A DNA stretch of 64,000 bases from Planctomicrobium sp051466335 (GTDB lineage: Bacteria > Planctomycetota > Planctomycetia > Planctomycetales > Planctomycetaceae). The stretch is from contig NZ_CP195793.1 of assembly GCF_051466335.1 (NCBI RefSeq), forward strand, positions 2,666,001-2,730,000, read 5' to 3'. A program made the translations under genes and the position numbers. The notes below the pieces were generated by a model. That model was given only the letters and a program-made list of their open reading frames with translations. It was not told the origin of the DNA and did not search any database. The stretch's first letter is position 1. Every line of letters starts with the position of its first letter. Below, piece after piece: positions 7,546 to 16,631 of this stretch.

Positions 7546-10209
7546 CTAACGGGTTCCAGGGATAATCGTCGGCCAATCGTTCTGGTTGTTATACCGGTCG
7601 TTGCCCAATCCTCGGGAGGAGAAATCCTGCGCTGGGGCGGGATTTCTCGATCTTCCCTGATTCTGCATCATCGAGTGATAGTCAGAAGGGATCACAACTC
7701 CGTTCCGTTGATTGGAATTCGGGTTCGCATTTCCTTGCTGTGGTTGCTGCTGCGGATTTGACGGTCCGTTGCTGTTCGGTTGCTGTGGATTCTGGAATTG
7801 TTGGTTATTAACTGGTTGAATCCTCGGCGGCATTGTTTGCATCTGACCTTGTGGCATCCGTGATCCGATCTGAGAGTTGTTCTCCTCATGCCAGCCGAAA
7901 GTTGGTGAATCAGGCACACCTGGTTGAGATTGATGCTGCAGGTTCCCCGGTGGAGCAACAGGTTGGTTAGGCCATTGTGGAACAAGACCACCTTGACCGT
8001 TCGGGGCGTTCGGAGTGTACATCACTCCGCCTGTCGATGGATGGGTATATATCGATCCAGCAGATGGTGATAGAGGGGAATTCAGTGGGCCCTGATTCCA
8101 GATCTCTTTGACAGCGATGTTCGCTTCGCGACCAGCCTGCCAACGTTGAGCCTCGTAACCGCGCATCGAATTGTTGTAGTCGAATGGAATACTGCTGTTT
8201 TCCATTGTCTGCGTATCGTATCGTGATCGGGTCCCGAACTGTTCTTTCGAGTAACTCGGGTAGATCGCTGGAGGCGTCTGACCTCCCTGCCCGTTTGCAG
8301 GAGATCGAACTGGATTCGGATACGGCTGGTAAGCGTCGTTCAGATTCTGCGGAGGAATGTTGTCGGGCATCCAGCGTTGAGGTGATGGAGTCTGATTTGA
8401 ATCAAACATCATCGACCCTGGAGGATTGATCCCGCCTGATTGATTCAACACCGAGAAAGGCGCTCCATTCCCAACTCCCATCCCCATCTTTGCTGCGGCT
8501 TTGCTGGCCTCATGAAAAGCGTTGACGCCTTGATTCGGATTTGGGGAACCCTGATTCGGGAACTGGGCGTTCAACGAGGGTTGGCTCATCTGGTTGTCCA
8601 TGCCGGCTGCGTTCTGCTGCCCTGCTCCGAATGGACGTTGTCCAAACTGAGGGTGTTGTGTAGTTCCATGGAAGCTGCCGGGACCATTTGCAAGATTGTT
8701 CTGAGCCTGAGTCTGAGGAGGGCCGTAGTACGGTCCCGACTGAGTGTTATTGAACTGAGGTTGCTGTGCGAATTGATTCTGAACCGGTTGAATGTCGTTA
8801 CGCATTCCCTCCGGTTGCTGTCGATAAGCATGGGAGACATCAGCGTGGTCGTCTTCAGACATTTGATTCGATGCCGGAACGATTCCCTTCCACGGTTGTC
8901 GGACAGGGCGATCACTTGGACCATCTGCCCCGAAATTCTGCATGCCGAGTGGCTGCTGAGCTGACATCTGATTCTGAGTATAAGCTCTGTCAGTCATTGG
9001 CTCGTTGCGAATGACAGGAAGTTCGGATTCATCATACTGGGAATTCACTGGTTGGTTTCGGCCATACTGCTGGTCTGCAAACCGTTGTTCTTCGTATCGA
9101 ACCGGGCGACCATCGGGAGTTACTTCTCGCTGCTCAGGCTGCTGGCGGACGTAAGAAGATTCACTTCCAGGAATACGGCTGAGCTCTCCGGTGGCGCCAT
9201 CCAACAGCAATGGGCCATTTCCACGGACCGCAGCGGCATCACGATCAATCGCGAGTAACTGTTCGCGAACCTGTTCCGTTTGATTCATCCGACGCTGTGC
9301 AGTGGCCTGTGCGATGTTATTCGGATTGTTGGCTTGGTTCCCTTGCTGCTGGGCGTTGTACGCCTGGCTTCGCTGCTCGATGTCGGCAGCGAGCTTTTCA
9401 GCAGGGGATTTTCCCGGTTTCAAACGATCGAAAATGGATGAATTGTTCTTCGCCACTGAGCTTAATGCGGAGTCGCTGGGTGCGTTTTTTGCAAGCAGCT
9501 GTTCAATAACGTCGGGAGAGTAAAGTTTCGAGTAGGTCTCGGTGGCGAGCTGTGTTTTGCCCTGTCTGGCATAGGCGTCTCCCAGGTTGGAAATCGCCTT
9601 CTGGTTCTTCGCGTCAGCCTGTATTGCACGTAGCGAGTATTGCTCACTCTCCGAGAATCGATTCTGGAGCAGATACGAATAGCCCATGTCCCCGAGGATT
9701 TGAGAGTTATTCGGAGCCTGAATCAGCGCTTTCTGGTAGTGACTTTCAGCCTCTCCGTATTTTTTCTGCAGGTCAGCGATGATGGCAAGACCGTGATGGG
9801 CGTCAGGGTTTTGCGGAGCGACAGCGATAGCACTTTCAAAATTCGAGCGTGCGTTCGCAAGATGCTGCTGCGACTGTTGTTTGCCAGTGGCAGTTCCGTC
9901 GGCCGATTTCACGTTGTACTGGCGGAATTCCTCGTGACCAGCTTGAACGTACTCGCTCGCTGACTTGGTGCTTTTTGCATCCGCTGCTCTTGCAACGTCA
10001 CCGAAGCCCTCTTTCTCCAGCTTCTCACGAAACTCTTTCGCTTTTGCTGAATTCGCTTCATCGTTGTATGGATTGAAGTTGGAGAGAAACTCTGGAGTAC
10101 GGCACCCCGTTCCCAGGAGAAGGCAAAGAGTGGCAATACAAGTAAAACGCGACACGGATCGCCGGGAAGGCGCCTTTTGCGAAATACAAGCTGACGGGCC
10201 GGGCAACAT
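7546..10209 (-). CDS. TPR-repeat probable lipoprotein with long Q/N/P-rich tail
   Basis: About 887 residues from the ATG at 10209, which has AGGA about 9 bases upstream. The N-terminus has a signal sequence with hydrophobic core TCIATLCLLLGTGC; the Cys suggests lipidation, although the lipobox is not ideal. Next come several tetratricopeptide units (for example AVAPQNPDAHHGLAIIADLQ, KALIQAPNNSQILGDMGYSY, IQADAKNQKAISNLGDAYAR), normally a protein-protein interaction scaffold. From about residue 300 to the end the sequence is low-complexity, rich in Gln, Asn, Pro and Gly, with repeated QxxQNQ, PQQPQQ and NPNSN patches and no folded domain that I can see. It probably sits at the cell envelope. 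A start at 10317 is possible but gives a poor signal peptide. Confidence 0.8.
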   Translation of the reverse strand: MLPGPSACISQKAPSRRSVSRFTCIATLCLLLGTGCRTPEFLSNFNPYNDEANSAKAKEFREKLEKEGFGDVARAADAKSTKSASEYVQAGHEEFRQYNVKSADGTATGKQQSQQHLANARSNFESAIAVAPQNPDAHHGLAIIADLQKKYGEAESHYQKALIQAPNNSQILGDMGYSYLLQNRFSESEQYSLRAIQADAKNQKAISNLGDAYARQGKTQLATETYSKLYSPDVIEQLLAKNAPSDSALSSVAKNNSSIFDRLKPGKSPAEKLAADIEQRSQAYNAQQQGNQANNPNNIAQATAQRRMNQTEQVREQLLAIDRDAAAVRGNGPLLLDGATGELSRIPGSESSYVRQQPEQREVTPDGRPVRYEEQRFADQQYGRNQPVNSQYDESELPVIRNEPMTDRAYTQNQMSAQQPLGMQNFGADGPSDRPVRQPWKGIVPASNQMSEDDHADVSHAYRQQPEGMRNDIQPVQNQFAQQPQFNNTQSGPYYGPPQTQAQNNLANGPGSFHGTTQHPQFGQRPFGAGQQNAAGMDNQMSQPSLNAQFPNQGSPNPNQGVNAFHEASKAAAKMGMGVGNGAPFSVLNQSGGINPPGSMMFDSNQTPSPQRWMPDNIPPQNLNDAYQPYPNPVRSPANGQGGQTPPAIYPSYSKEQFGTRSRYDTQTMENSSIPFDYNNSMRGYEAQRWQAGREANIAVKEIWNQGPLNSPLSPSAGSIYTHPSTGGVMYTPNAPNGQGGLVPQWPNQPVAPPGNLQHQSQPGVPDSPTFGWHEENNSQIGSRMPQGQMQTMPPRIQPVNNQQFQNPQQPNSNGPSNPQQQPQQGNANPNSNQRNGVVIPSDYHSMMQNQGRSRNPAPAQDFSSRGLGNDRYNNQNDWPTIIPGTR

Positions 10210-10756
10210 CCTGTCGTCCTTTGCGTTTCGCGAGTGAGGAATACTAATCGCTGCGGGATAGGGATCGAGTGCAGCAAATTGTCGTGAGGTGAAGGGAGGA
10301 ATGCAGCGGATCTGCAAATTCAGGCTGAAGTTCTATTTGAATCGAAAATTCCTGTCGAGGTGAAAGAGAATTCCGAACCACGAGTCAGGACGAAGCAGCA
10401 GGAATTGCCGTGTTCCATTGGTCATCCTTGGCGATCACGGCAGGTGATTGGTTGAAATAAATAAAATGCGGTGTTTGGCTTCCTTTGCGGACACGCGGGC
10501 TTCATTTCCAGTTCGACGCTTTGGCGATTCATTTTCGGGACTGTCGCCACGTGTGATCGGGGACCCGTTTGAGATCGCTTCTTTTGATCCGATTTTGGGA
10601 TTCTGACGCATGTGGACGAGTCCCGGGCAGATCGCGGCTGACATCTTCCATTGCTAGAATCGTCCGACATTCCAAAGTCCATCGGGATTTATTTGATGGA
10701 AATGTCGTCACATCTGAGTGGAGATGAGTGCGGCATTTCGAGGTTGAGGTGCCCCA
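10210..10756. other. Divergent intergenic region between TPR lipoprotein and histidine kinase
   Basis: This 547-base region should hold both divergent promoters. I see no convincing gene, known RNA or strong hairpin. Confidence 0.45.
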
Positions 10757-12088
10757 ATGAGGTCAAAGTCTGGCGCGGAATCCAATCCGTTTTTGTCGCG
10801 ATCCGAAATGGATTGGCAGCTCTCCATCGAATGGATCGTCCTGCGGATCAGGTGGTTCGGGCTGATCGTAGGTTACTTTTGGGTGAATACCTTCAGTCCC
10901 CCTTCAGAGCGACTCACCCTGAATGGGATCCTCGCGCTCGGATTGGCCTATGCGATCTGTGATCTTTTCTGGCATTTGCGTGGTAAGGTTTTTCTCAGCC
11001 AGTTTCCGCTGTTCATCTCAGCAATGGAGGCGGTCTTTATTGGGCTACTCTGCTTTTTCGATCGCGGACTGGAAAGTTCATTCAGGTACTATTACTTCCT
11101 GTCTCTGCTTGTTTGTGCGATTCGCTATCCATTGCTGGTTTCCTATTCAACGCTGGCGTTTCACTGTATCAGCTACAGTCTGCTCGCATTTACATTGCAG
11201 AGTGCGAACGTTGAGCAAGTGGGGATGCTGGTGTTGATGCTCGTGTTCATGTGCTGGGTCACCTGGGCGAGTACTGCCTTGACTGGCTTGCTGAAAGCAA
11301 CTGGCGAGAAACTGTCGCGACTGAATGGCGAACTTGAAGAACGGATACTTCGTCGAACGCGAGAGCTTCAACAATCTCAGGCCATGCTCGTACAGCAGGA
11401 AAAACAGGCGGCATTTGGGTTGCTTGCAGCTGGAATCGCGCATGAGGTCGGCAATCCGCTGGCTGCGATCAGTTCACTCGTTCAGTTGATGAACCGGAAA
11501 CCGCTCGATGAGCAGATGCATGAACGACTCGGACTCATTGATGAGCAGCTGCTAAGAATTCAACGAACGCTGCGGGAACTGATTGAATTTTCTCGACCGG
11601 GCGTCACGGATACCAGCCAGTTCGATGTTCATGACGTTCTGGGGACCGCTTTGAATATTGCGAAGTACTACAAACGCAAGAAGGGGAAGAAGATTGTCTC
11701 CAGCTTCGGAGAACAGCTTCCACCGGTATTTGGAGTCCGTGATCAGGTGCTTCAGGTTTTTCTGAATCTAATTCTGAACGCGATGGATGCCACCGAAGAA
11801 GGAGGCACCATCGAGATTATCACCGAGAAAGTTGATCACTTCGTCAGCGTCTGTGTGCGTGACAACGGGGTCGGCATTGCCCCCTCAGACCAGATCAAAC
11901 TTTTCGAGCCTTACTTCACGACAAAGGCGACTGGAACTGGTCTGGGGCTCTTTATCTGTCGTGATATCGTTGAGGCCTCGGCTGGGACAATTCGACTGAA
12001 ATCGTCAGTTCCAGGAGAAACGATCTTTCAGGTCAAGCTTCCGTCGCGAATGGTGTCCCAGGAGGACCAGTCCCAATCTCAGGGATGA
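10757..12088 (+). CDS. Membrane-bound sensor histidine kinase
   Basis: A 443-residue protein. The N-terminal half (about residues 25-190) has several hydrophobic segments consistent with about six membrane helices, for example IRWFGLIVGYFWV, AMEAVFIGLLCF and VGMLVLMLVFMCWVTWA. A coiled-coil linker (EELEERILRRTRELQQSQ region) leads to the HisKA domain with the phospho-acceptor H229 in GIAHEVGNPLAAISS. The HATPase domain has the N box (FLNLILNAMDATEEGG), G1 (DNGVGIAP) and G2 (GTGLGLFICRD). All catalytic boxes are intact. There is no periplasmic sensor domain, so the stimulus may be membrane-associated. No response regulator gene is adjacent. Confidence 0.93.
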   Translation: MRSKSGAESNPFLSRSEMDWQLSIEWIVLRIRWFGLIVGYFWVNTFSPPSERLTLNGILALGLAYAICDLFWHLRGKVFLSQFPLFISAMEAVFIGLLCFFDRGLESSFRYYYFLSLLVCAIRYPLLVSYSTLAFHCISYSLLAFTLQSANVEQVGMLVLMLVFMCWVTWASTALTGLLKATGEKLSRLNGELEERILRRTRELQQSQAMLVQQEKQAAFGLLAAGIAHEVGNPLAAISSLVQLMNRKPLDEQMHERLGLIDEQLLRIQRTLRELIEFSRPGVTDTSQFDVHDVLGTALNIAKYYKRKKGKKIVSSFGEQLPPVFGVRDQVLQVFLNLILNAMDATEEGGTIEIITEKVDHFVSVCVRDNGVGIAPSDQIKLFEPYFTTKATGTGLGLFICRDIVEASAGTIRLKSSVPGETIFQVKLPSRMVSQEDQSQSQG

Positions 12089-12456
12089 GCAGCGGCGAAT
12101 GGCGGCGACGTCTCGTTTCGAGGCTGCGCTGATCACCGCCGGTACGCCTGACTCTCAAGTGAGATGCTCGAGGCCCCAATTGACGGATTGTATTTAGTTC
12201 GCCACGGCAACCAATTGTCGATCAAGTCAGAGAGCTGTGTTGATTCGGATCTGTGCGCTCATTGTCGAGTGCTCCAGAGATGTTGCGAGATATTAAATAC
12301 GCATTTGATCAAATGGTTGACATTTTAAGAGAATCAATGTTGTTAAACAAATCTGTTTCGATGGGAATTGACTTCCGTAAATGCTATTTCTAAATTGACC
12401 ATACATTTCTATTGATTCTCATTTCATTGCATTTCTGCTCTAGGAGGACGAAAATC
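12089..12456. other. AT-rich region upstream of DUF1559 gene
   Basis: No gene. The last 160 bases are AT-rich and include TTGACA at 12317-12322, a possible -35 element; the -10 partner is poor. A strong ribosome-binding site (TAGGAGGA) lies at its 3' end. Confidence 0.4.
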
Positions 12457-13566
12457 ATGGTCCGTAATCAGCGTACGTTTATTGGTCGAAGCTCCAAAGA
12501 AAGCTCTTTAAGATCGGGTTTTACCCTGATCGAGCTCCTTGTCGTGATCGCCATCATTGCGGTTTTGATTGCACTCCTGCTGCCTGCTGTCCAACAGGCA
12601 CGCGAGGCGGCGCGACGGACGCAGTGCAAAAACAATCTGAAGAACATCGGGTTGGCGGTGCACAATTTTCATGAGACTTACAACTCCCTTCCAGCACTTG
12701 CAAACTCAACCTACGGTCCAACATTTTGGTTTCACATTCTCCCCTATGTTGAGCAGACGGCTCTCTACAACCTCTACAACGGGGGAGCCACCGCTGGCTC
12801 AGACGTCACCAGCCTTCGCCGATCGATGGATATCAACTATCGAATCATCGCCGCAGCGGGACGAGCCGACCAGGTTGCTCCAATTCCCGGATTTTTCTGT
12901 CCATCTACTCGCGCCCCAAGCGTGCGTCGGTCAGGAGACGATAACGGCGGAGCACGCGGACCGAAGGCGGACTACGCTGTTGTTGCGATGAGAGGAAGTG
13001 CAACAAACACCAGTCTGGACAGTGACAGCGTTGAATATCAGTGGTGGGATATTCATCAAACTTGGGATGCAGGCTGGGCAAATGCCACTCGAGGAGCAAT
13101 TCGCCCCGGACTCTCGAACGAGATCACAACGGACGATGGTGGCATCGACGGGCTGGATGGACGCCGACGCGAGAAGGCCAAATCCTTGGGTTCACTCGCC
13201 AACATTACCGATGGAACAAGTAACACGTTGATGGTCGGTGAAAAGTTCTGGAGAAACAGCGACTTTACATCTGAAGGGAACATTGACTGGAACAATCAGG
13301 ATGGAACTTGCTTCCTGATGGGCTATGGATGGCGCGAGTACAATGTTGCTCGGAACATTCGCTTCCCTCTCTCGACACGCATTGAAAACGATGCAACAGG
13401 CGATAACGTTCCCTCCAGCCGACGCGGTTTCGGAGGTCGACACACCGGCACCGTGCATTTCTTGATGTGCGACGGATCTGTCCGTGGAGTGAGTCAGAAC
13501 ATTGATCTCTTCACCCAGTGGCGTCTTGGGGATCGCGCGGATGGACTGGTGATCGGCGAATTCTAA
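12457..13566 (+). CDS. DUF1559 prepilin-like protein
   Basis: A 369-residue type IV pilin-like protein. The class III signal reads ...SGFTLIELLVVIAIIAVLIA: prepilin peptidase should cut after G21, N-methylate F22 and leave the E at +5 followed by the hydrophobic helix. Then comes LLPAVQQAREAARRTQCKNN and a large C-terminal DUF1559 domain ending DGLVIGEF, the family signature. Planctomycete genomes typically hold many paralogues of unknown role, presumed to form pseudopili or surface structures. The start at 12457 is set by TAGGAGGA about 10 bases upstream; an in-frame ATG at 12412 lacks a site. The small lipoprotein gene at 13801 follows on the same strand. Confidence 0.95.
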   Translation: MVRNQRTFIGRSSKESSLRSGFTLIELLVVIAIIAVLIALLLPAVQQAREAARRTQCKNNLKNIGLAVHNFHETYNSLPALANSTYGPTFWFHILPYVEQTALYNLYNGGATAGSDVTSLRRSMDINYRIIAAAGRADQVAPIPGFFCPSTRAPSVRRSGDDNGGARGPKADYAVVAMRGSATNTSLDSDSVEYQWWDIHQTWDAGWANATRGAIRPGLSNEITTDDGGIDGLDGRRREKAKSLGSLANITDGTSNTLMVGEKFWRNSDFTSEGNIDWNNQDGTCFLMGYGWREYNVARNIRFPLSTRIENDATGDNVPSSRRGFGGRHTGTVHFLMCDGSVRGVSQNIDLFTQWRLGDRADGLVIGEF

Positions 13567-13800
13567 TCGCTGTTCCGACGCGGGCCGTCTCGAGGCTGCT
13601 CATGATGTTCGGAGAGTGCTACTCGGCTTCATGGAGTTGAGTAACGCTCTCCTTCACTATATCAGCGCGGTGTTGATGATTGCCGCTTCGAGTCTTTGAA
13701 ACCGCAGAACGTCATTGACGTTTCGTTTCTCTGCCATGTTCTGGCGATTACGAGCATATAGAAGGGAGCCAAGCCGATGAGCTGGCGATCAGGTGGTTCG

Positions 13801-14217
13801 ATGAAAATTCTGTTCGTTGCGTTAGCACTTGTGTTTCTTGTTGGCTGTGGCAAAGACGACACCGTGGACCTGAAAGGGACAGTGACGTTGACCGATGGAA
13901 CGCCATTGAAAGCAGGGACTGTCCATTTGAATGGGGCTCAATCTTTCCGAGGAAAAATTGAAGATGGTGGCGTGTTTGAAATCAAACAGGTCGCTAAAGG
14001 AGAGTACAAGGTGGCGATCACCGACACCAAGGTCGGTCCTACCGGACTGCCCGGCATGGACGGGATTGACTCCAGCGGGAAATATTACCGGCAGGATCCT
14101 AAGTCGTTGAAGAACCTCATTCAGGAGAAGTACGCGGATTCTTCGAAGTCCGGATTAACTGCAACTGTCCCTGGTCAGATCGAATTGAAGCTCGAGCCGG
14201 CTTCTGGCAAGAAGTGA
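13801..14217 (+). CDS. Small lipoprotein, carboxypeptidase-regulatory-like fold
   Basis: A 138-residue lipoprotein. MKILFVALALVFLVGC has a short basic n-region, a hydrophobic core and the lipobox FLVGC, so Cys16 should be lipidated. The mature part looks like a beta-sandwich of the carboxypeptidase regulatory type (KGTVTLTDGTPLKAGTVHLN, FEIKQVAKGEYKVAITDTK), a common partner of DUF1559 genes in planctomycetes. An alternative in-frame ATG at 13777 has GGGAG upstream; 13801 is preferred because it gives a normal lipoprotein signal, with AGGTGG 4 bases before it. It may bind or anchor the pilin-like product, but that is inference from adjacency. Confidence 0.85.
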   Translation: MKILFVALALVFLVGCGKDDTVDLKGTVTLTDGTPLKAGTVHLNGAQSFRGKIEDGGVFEIKQVAKGEYKVAITDTKVGPTGLPGMDGIDSSGKYYRQDPKSLKNLIQEKYADSSKSGLTATVPGQIELKLEPASGKK

Positions 14218-14557
14218 TCTGACTCGGACAAAGAGTCCTGATTCGATAATCGCTTTACACAATTCAATAGCAATCAACCCTGCAGCGTGTGGCCCGCGAT
14301 GAGTATCGTCACTCGCTGCAGGATTCCTCTTTTACAGCTTTGGTAACTCCTCAGTTTCTACTTGAGCAAGCTACTGATACCGCGATGAGGCTTCTCGTAA
14401 ACTCGGCGGCGGCAAGATGGCTCGCAATCCGTCGTCAGCTCGCATCTCTCACGAGAGTCCGGATATCTTCCTGTGGTGAGCACGGTGGATGCGAGTGCCT
14501 ATGCCACAATCTGCCGCAACGCTCCTCTGAAGCAGCTTATCGCTTCGAAGTGGCAAG
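14218..14557. other. Intergenic region between convergent lipoprotein genes
   Basis: Contains only the hairpin at 14279-14322; no gene seen. Confidence 0.45.
14279..14332 (+). terminator. Putative terminator hairpin between convergent lipoprotein genes
   Basis: Nine-base perfect arms CCTGCAGCG (14279-14287) and CGCTGCAGG (14314-14322), with an inner CGAT/ATCG stem, followed by CCTCTTTTA. It is a branched hairpin with a weak T-tract. Confidence 0.45.
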
Positions 14558-14968
14558 TTACTTCTTCTTTTTCTTTTCAGGTTGACCTGCGAGGTCGATG
14601 TCGTAGGTGCTCATGCCTGGCTTGATACTAAACTTGAGTCCGGATGTTGTTGCAATCCAATACTTCTTCGGGATATCGGTTGCTGGAGGATTCGGATTCA
14701 TCGGAGTCGGGCGAATGCCGCTGACTGCCAGAGAGTAGTCACCGGCAGGGATCGGTTCGGAGAGCTGATAGGTACCATCTTCCTTGATTTTGGCAGTTGC
14801 TCCAGTTCCAAGTGCTGCAGAAGAGAGGGTCACGACTCCGTTGGGGACTGGCTTCCCGTTGAGGATCACTTTGCCGCCGATGGCACCGACTGGTTTGGAA
14901 GCTGATCCGCCGCAGCCAAAGAACAGAACTCCAATTAACGCAACAGTCGTCCCCAAACTGAATTTCAT
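14558..14968 (-). CDS. Small lipoprotein, carboxypeptidase-regulatory-like fold
   Basis: A 136-residue lipoprotein. MKFSLGTTVALIGVLFFGC gives a lipobox FFGC with Cys19. The mature protein has the same organisation as the lipoprotein at 13801: GGKVILNGKPVPNGVVTLSS, then DGTYQLSEPIPAGDYSLAVS, and an IPKKYW segment that is common in these DUF1559-linked lipoproteins. It ends in six lysines (EKKKKKK-like tail), an odd feature that could contact membrane or DNA but is unexplained. It lies 154 bases downstream of the DUF1559 gene on the same strand, but a terminator separates them at 15052-15089. It is convergent with the paralogous lipoprotein gene at 13801. Confidence 0.87.
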   Translation of the reverse strand: MKFSLGTTVALIGVLFFGCGGSASKPVGAIGGKVILNGKPVPNGVVTLSSAALGTGATAKIKEDGTYQLSEPIPAGDYSLAVSGIRPTPMNPNPPATDIPKKYWIATTSGLKFSIKPGMSTYDIDLAGQPEKKKKK

Positions 14969-15051
14969 TTTGATTCCCTTAGACTCTATGAATGACTTTG
15001 TGGTCGGCCCCGACTTCTACAAATCCGAAAGAAGAGGAAGCGCTCCTCTCG

Positions 15052-15089
15052 AAAAAAAATGCCCTGGTCCGACAGATCGAGCCAGAGCA
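15052..15089 (-). terminator. Rho-independent terminator after DUF1559 gene (minus strand)
   Basis: Read on the minus strand, TGCTCTGG pairs with CCAGGGCA (one G-U pair) and is followed by eight T. It lies 34 bases after the stop of the DUF1559 gene at 15123. Confidence 0.8.
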
Positions 15090-15122
15090 TTACGTTTCCC
15101 TGCAATTGACCCTGAGAATTTT

Positions 15123-16160
15123 TTAGAATTCGCCGACAGGTAGACCGTCGTTGCAAGCTGCGAGGCTCCGAAGCGTGTCCATCGCGATATTCTCGGAAAT
15201 GAAGCGGACGGATCCGTCGCCTAAAGTGACGTGAATACCACCGACGTGGAATGAGTTCCACTGGGTGTTGGCGCACCAGGTGTCTTGGTTGCCAACCGTT
15301 GGAGTTTTGTAGTTGATTTGATACAGCAAGCTGGAAATACCAACTGACCATCCACTCGGGTCGACACTGCCAGCGTTGACGGGAGTTGTGAAGCTAGCAC
15401 CAAGGTATCCACCGTAGTATCCAGAGCGTCGGTCACCGTTGACGAGCCCAACTGTACCAGACTGTTCGGCAACCAGAAGCGTGTTTGAGGAACCATCGGT
15501 CGCGTCACGCATACGCTTGACTCTGTTCCAACTGAACAAACCATTGTTGGTGAAGTTACCGTATGGGTTAGATGCACCCACAGAGTTTCCTACTGGGAAG
15601 GAAGCATCTCCATACTCAATGGAAGCACCAGCAACGCCGACGTACATCGGAACCTGATGACGCAGGGTATTGTGGTCTGGCATTCCCGGAACATATGGAT
15701 TTCCATTTGATTCGAGTGTGCTGGATGGGCAGACGTACACAGGAACAACGTGGCCATTCAGGAGTTCTGCGTTATGTGTACCAGCGGCGCTTGCAGTTCC
15801 GCCGAACGGACGCCATCCGGTCCAGATCATCTGGTTGTAAATGGCGCCTTGTTCCAGCATTGGAAAAATGTGGATACGCCAGTTTGGAATGGAGTATGGG
15901 TCTGATGCCATGTCTGTTCCACCGAAGCTGCCGGGAGGGAAGCAGTTGTGGACGTCGTGGTAGTTGTGAACCGCTAAACCAATCTGCTTGAGATGATTTT
16001 TGCACTGGGAACGGCGAGCGGCTTCACGTGCCTGTTGCACAGCTGGCAGTAACAGGGCGATCAAAACTGCAATAATCGCGATGACGACGAGCAATTCGAT
16101 CAGAGTGAATCCCTTTTTGGCTCGCTGCCCATGGGGACGACTGGAAAACGTCATGACCAT
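15123..16160 (-). CDS. DUF1559 prepilin-like protein
   Basis: A 345-residue paralogue of the gene at 12457. The prepilin signal is KKGFTLIELLVVIAIIAVLI, with the cut expected after G17, followed by LLPAVQQAREAARRSQCKNH. It ends DGLPVGEF. The C-terminal DUF1559 domain contains the conserved TDGSSNTLLVAEQSG and FHVGGIHVTLGDGSVRFISE segments. The ATG at 16160 has GAGGG about 9 bases upstream; a second ATG two codons later is possible. It is followed by a terminator and then a small lipoprotein gene, mirroring the plus-strand pair. Confidence 0.95.
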   Translation of the reverse strand: MVMTFSSRPHGQRAKKGFTLIELLVVIAIIAVLIALLLPAVQQAREAARRSQCKNHLKQIGLAVHNYHDVHNCFPPGSFGGTDMASDPYSIPNWRIHIFPMLEQGAIYNQMIWTGWRPFGGTASAAGTHNAELLNGHVVPVYVCPSSTLESNGNPYVPGMPDHNTLRHQVPMYVGVAGASIEYGDASFPVGNSVGASNPYGNFTNNGLFSWNRVKRMRDATDGSSNTLLVAEQSGTVGLVNGDRRSGYYGGYLGASFTTPVNAGSVDPSGWSVGISSLLYQINYKTPTVGNQDTWCANTQWNSFHVGGIHVTLGDGSVRFISENIAMDTLRSLAACNDGLPVGEF

Positions 16161-16628
16161 ACTTTTTTCCCTCGGGTGAATGGGACTTCGGATGCCCCAA
16201 TCAGACTGTAAACAAGACTTACAACAACTGGTTGGAACTGACGAGTTATCAACGCAGCAATTGCCGGCGCGCTAGAACGTTATTGACACGAGCCAACACA
16301 ATGTTCGCTCGCGACTAAATACTTTGAGGTTTTCGTCACCAACTTGAAGTGGAAATCGAAAGAACTTTCTAATTTTGGGCTCAATTAACTTGAAATTTAC
16401 GCATCGGTGTGCATGCAAGTGCTGATGTGTACGCTTGCTGGGTCTGTGGGTTTTGCGGTCCAGGAATACATGTTTAAGGCATGTTTGATGTTAAATGAAA
16501 GTCGTTTGGGGATGTTGGGATGCTTGCATTTAGTACCACGTCAAGTCGGTCCCAATACATAAAAAACGGGGTCGATCCAGCTACAACTTTATGGTCTGTG
16601 GAGTCGAATGCTGCAGCCTATGATTCGC
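16161..16628. other. Long AT-rich upstream region, boundary of the IS element
   Basis: No supported gene. It presumably contains the promoter of the minus-strand DUF1559 gene. The right end is the insertion point of the IS element. Confidence 0.45.
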
Positions 16629-16631
16629 CTA

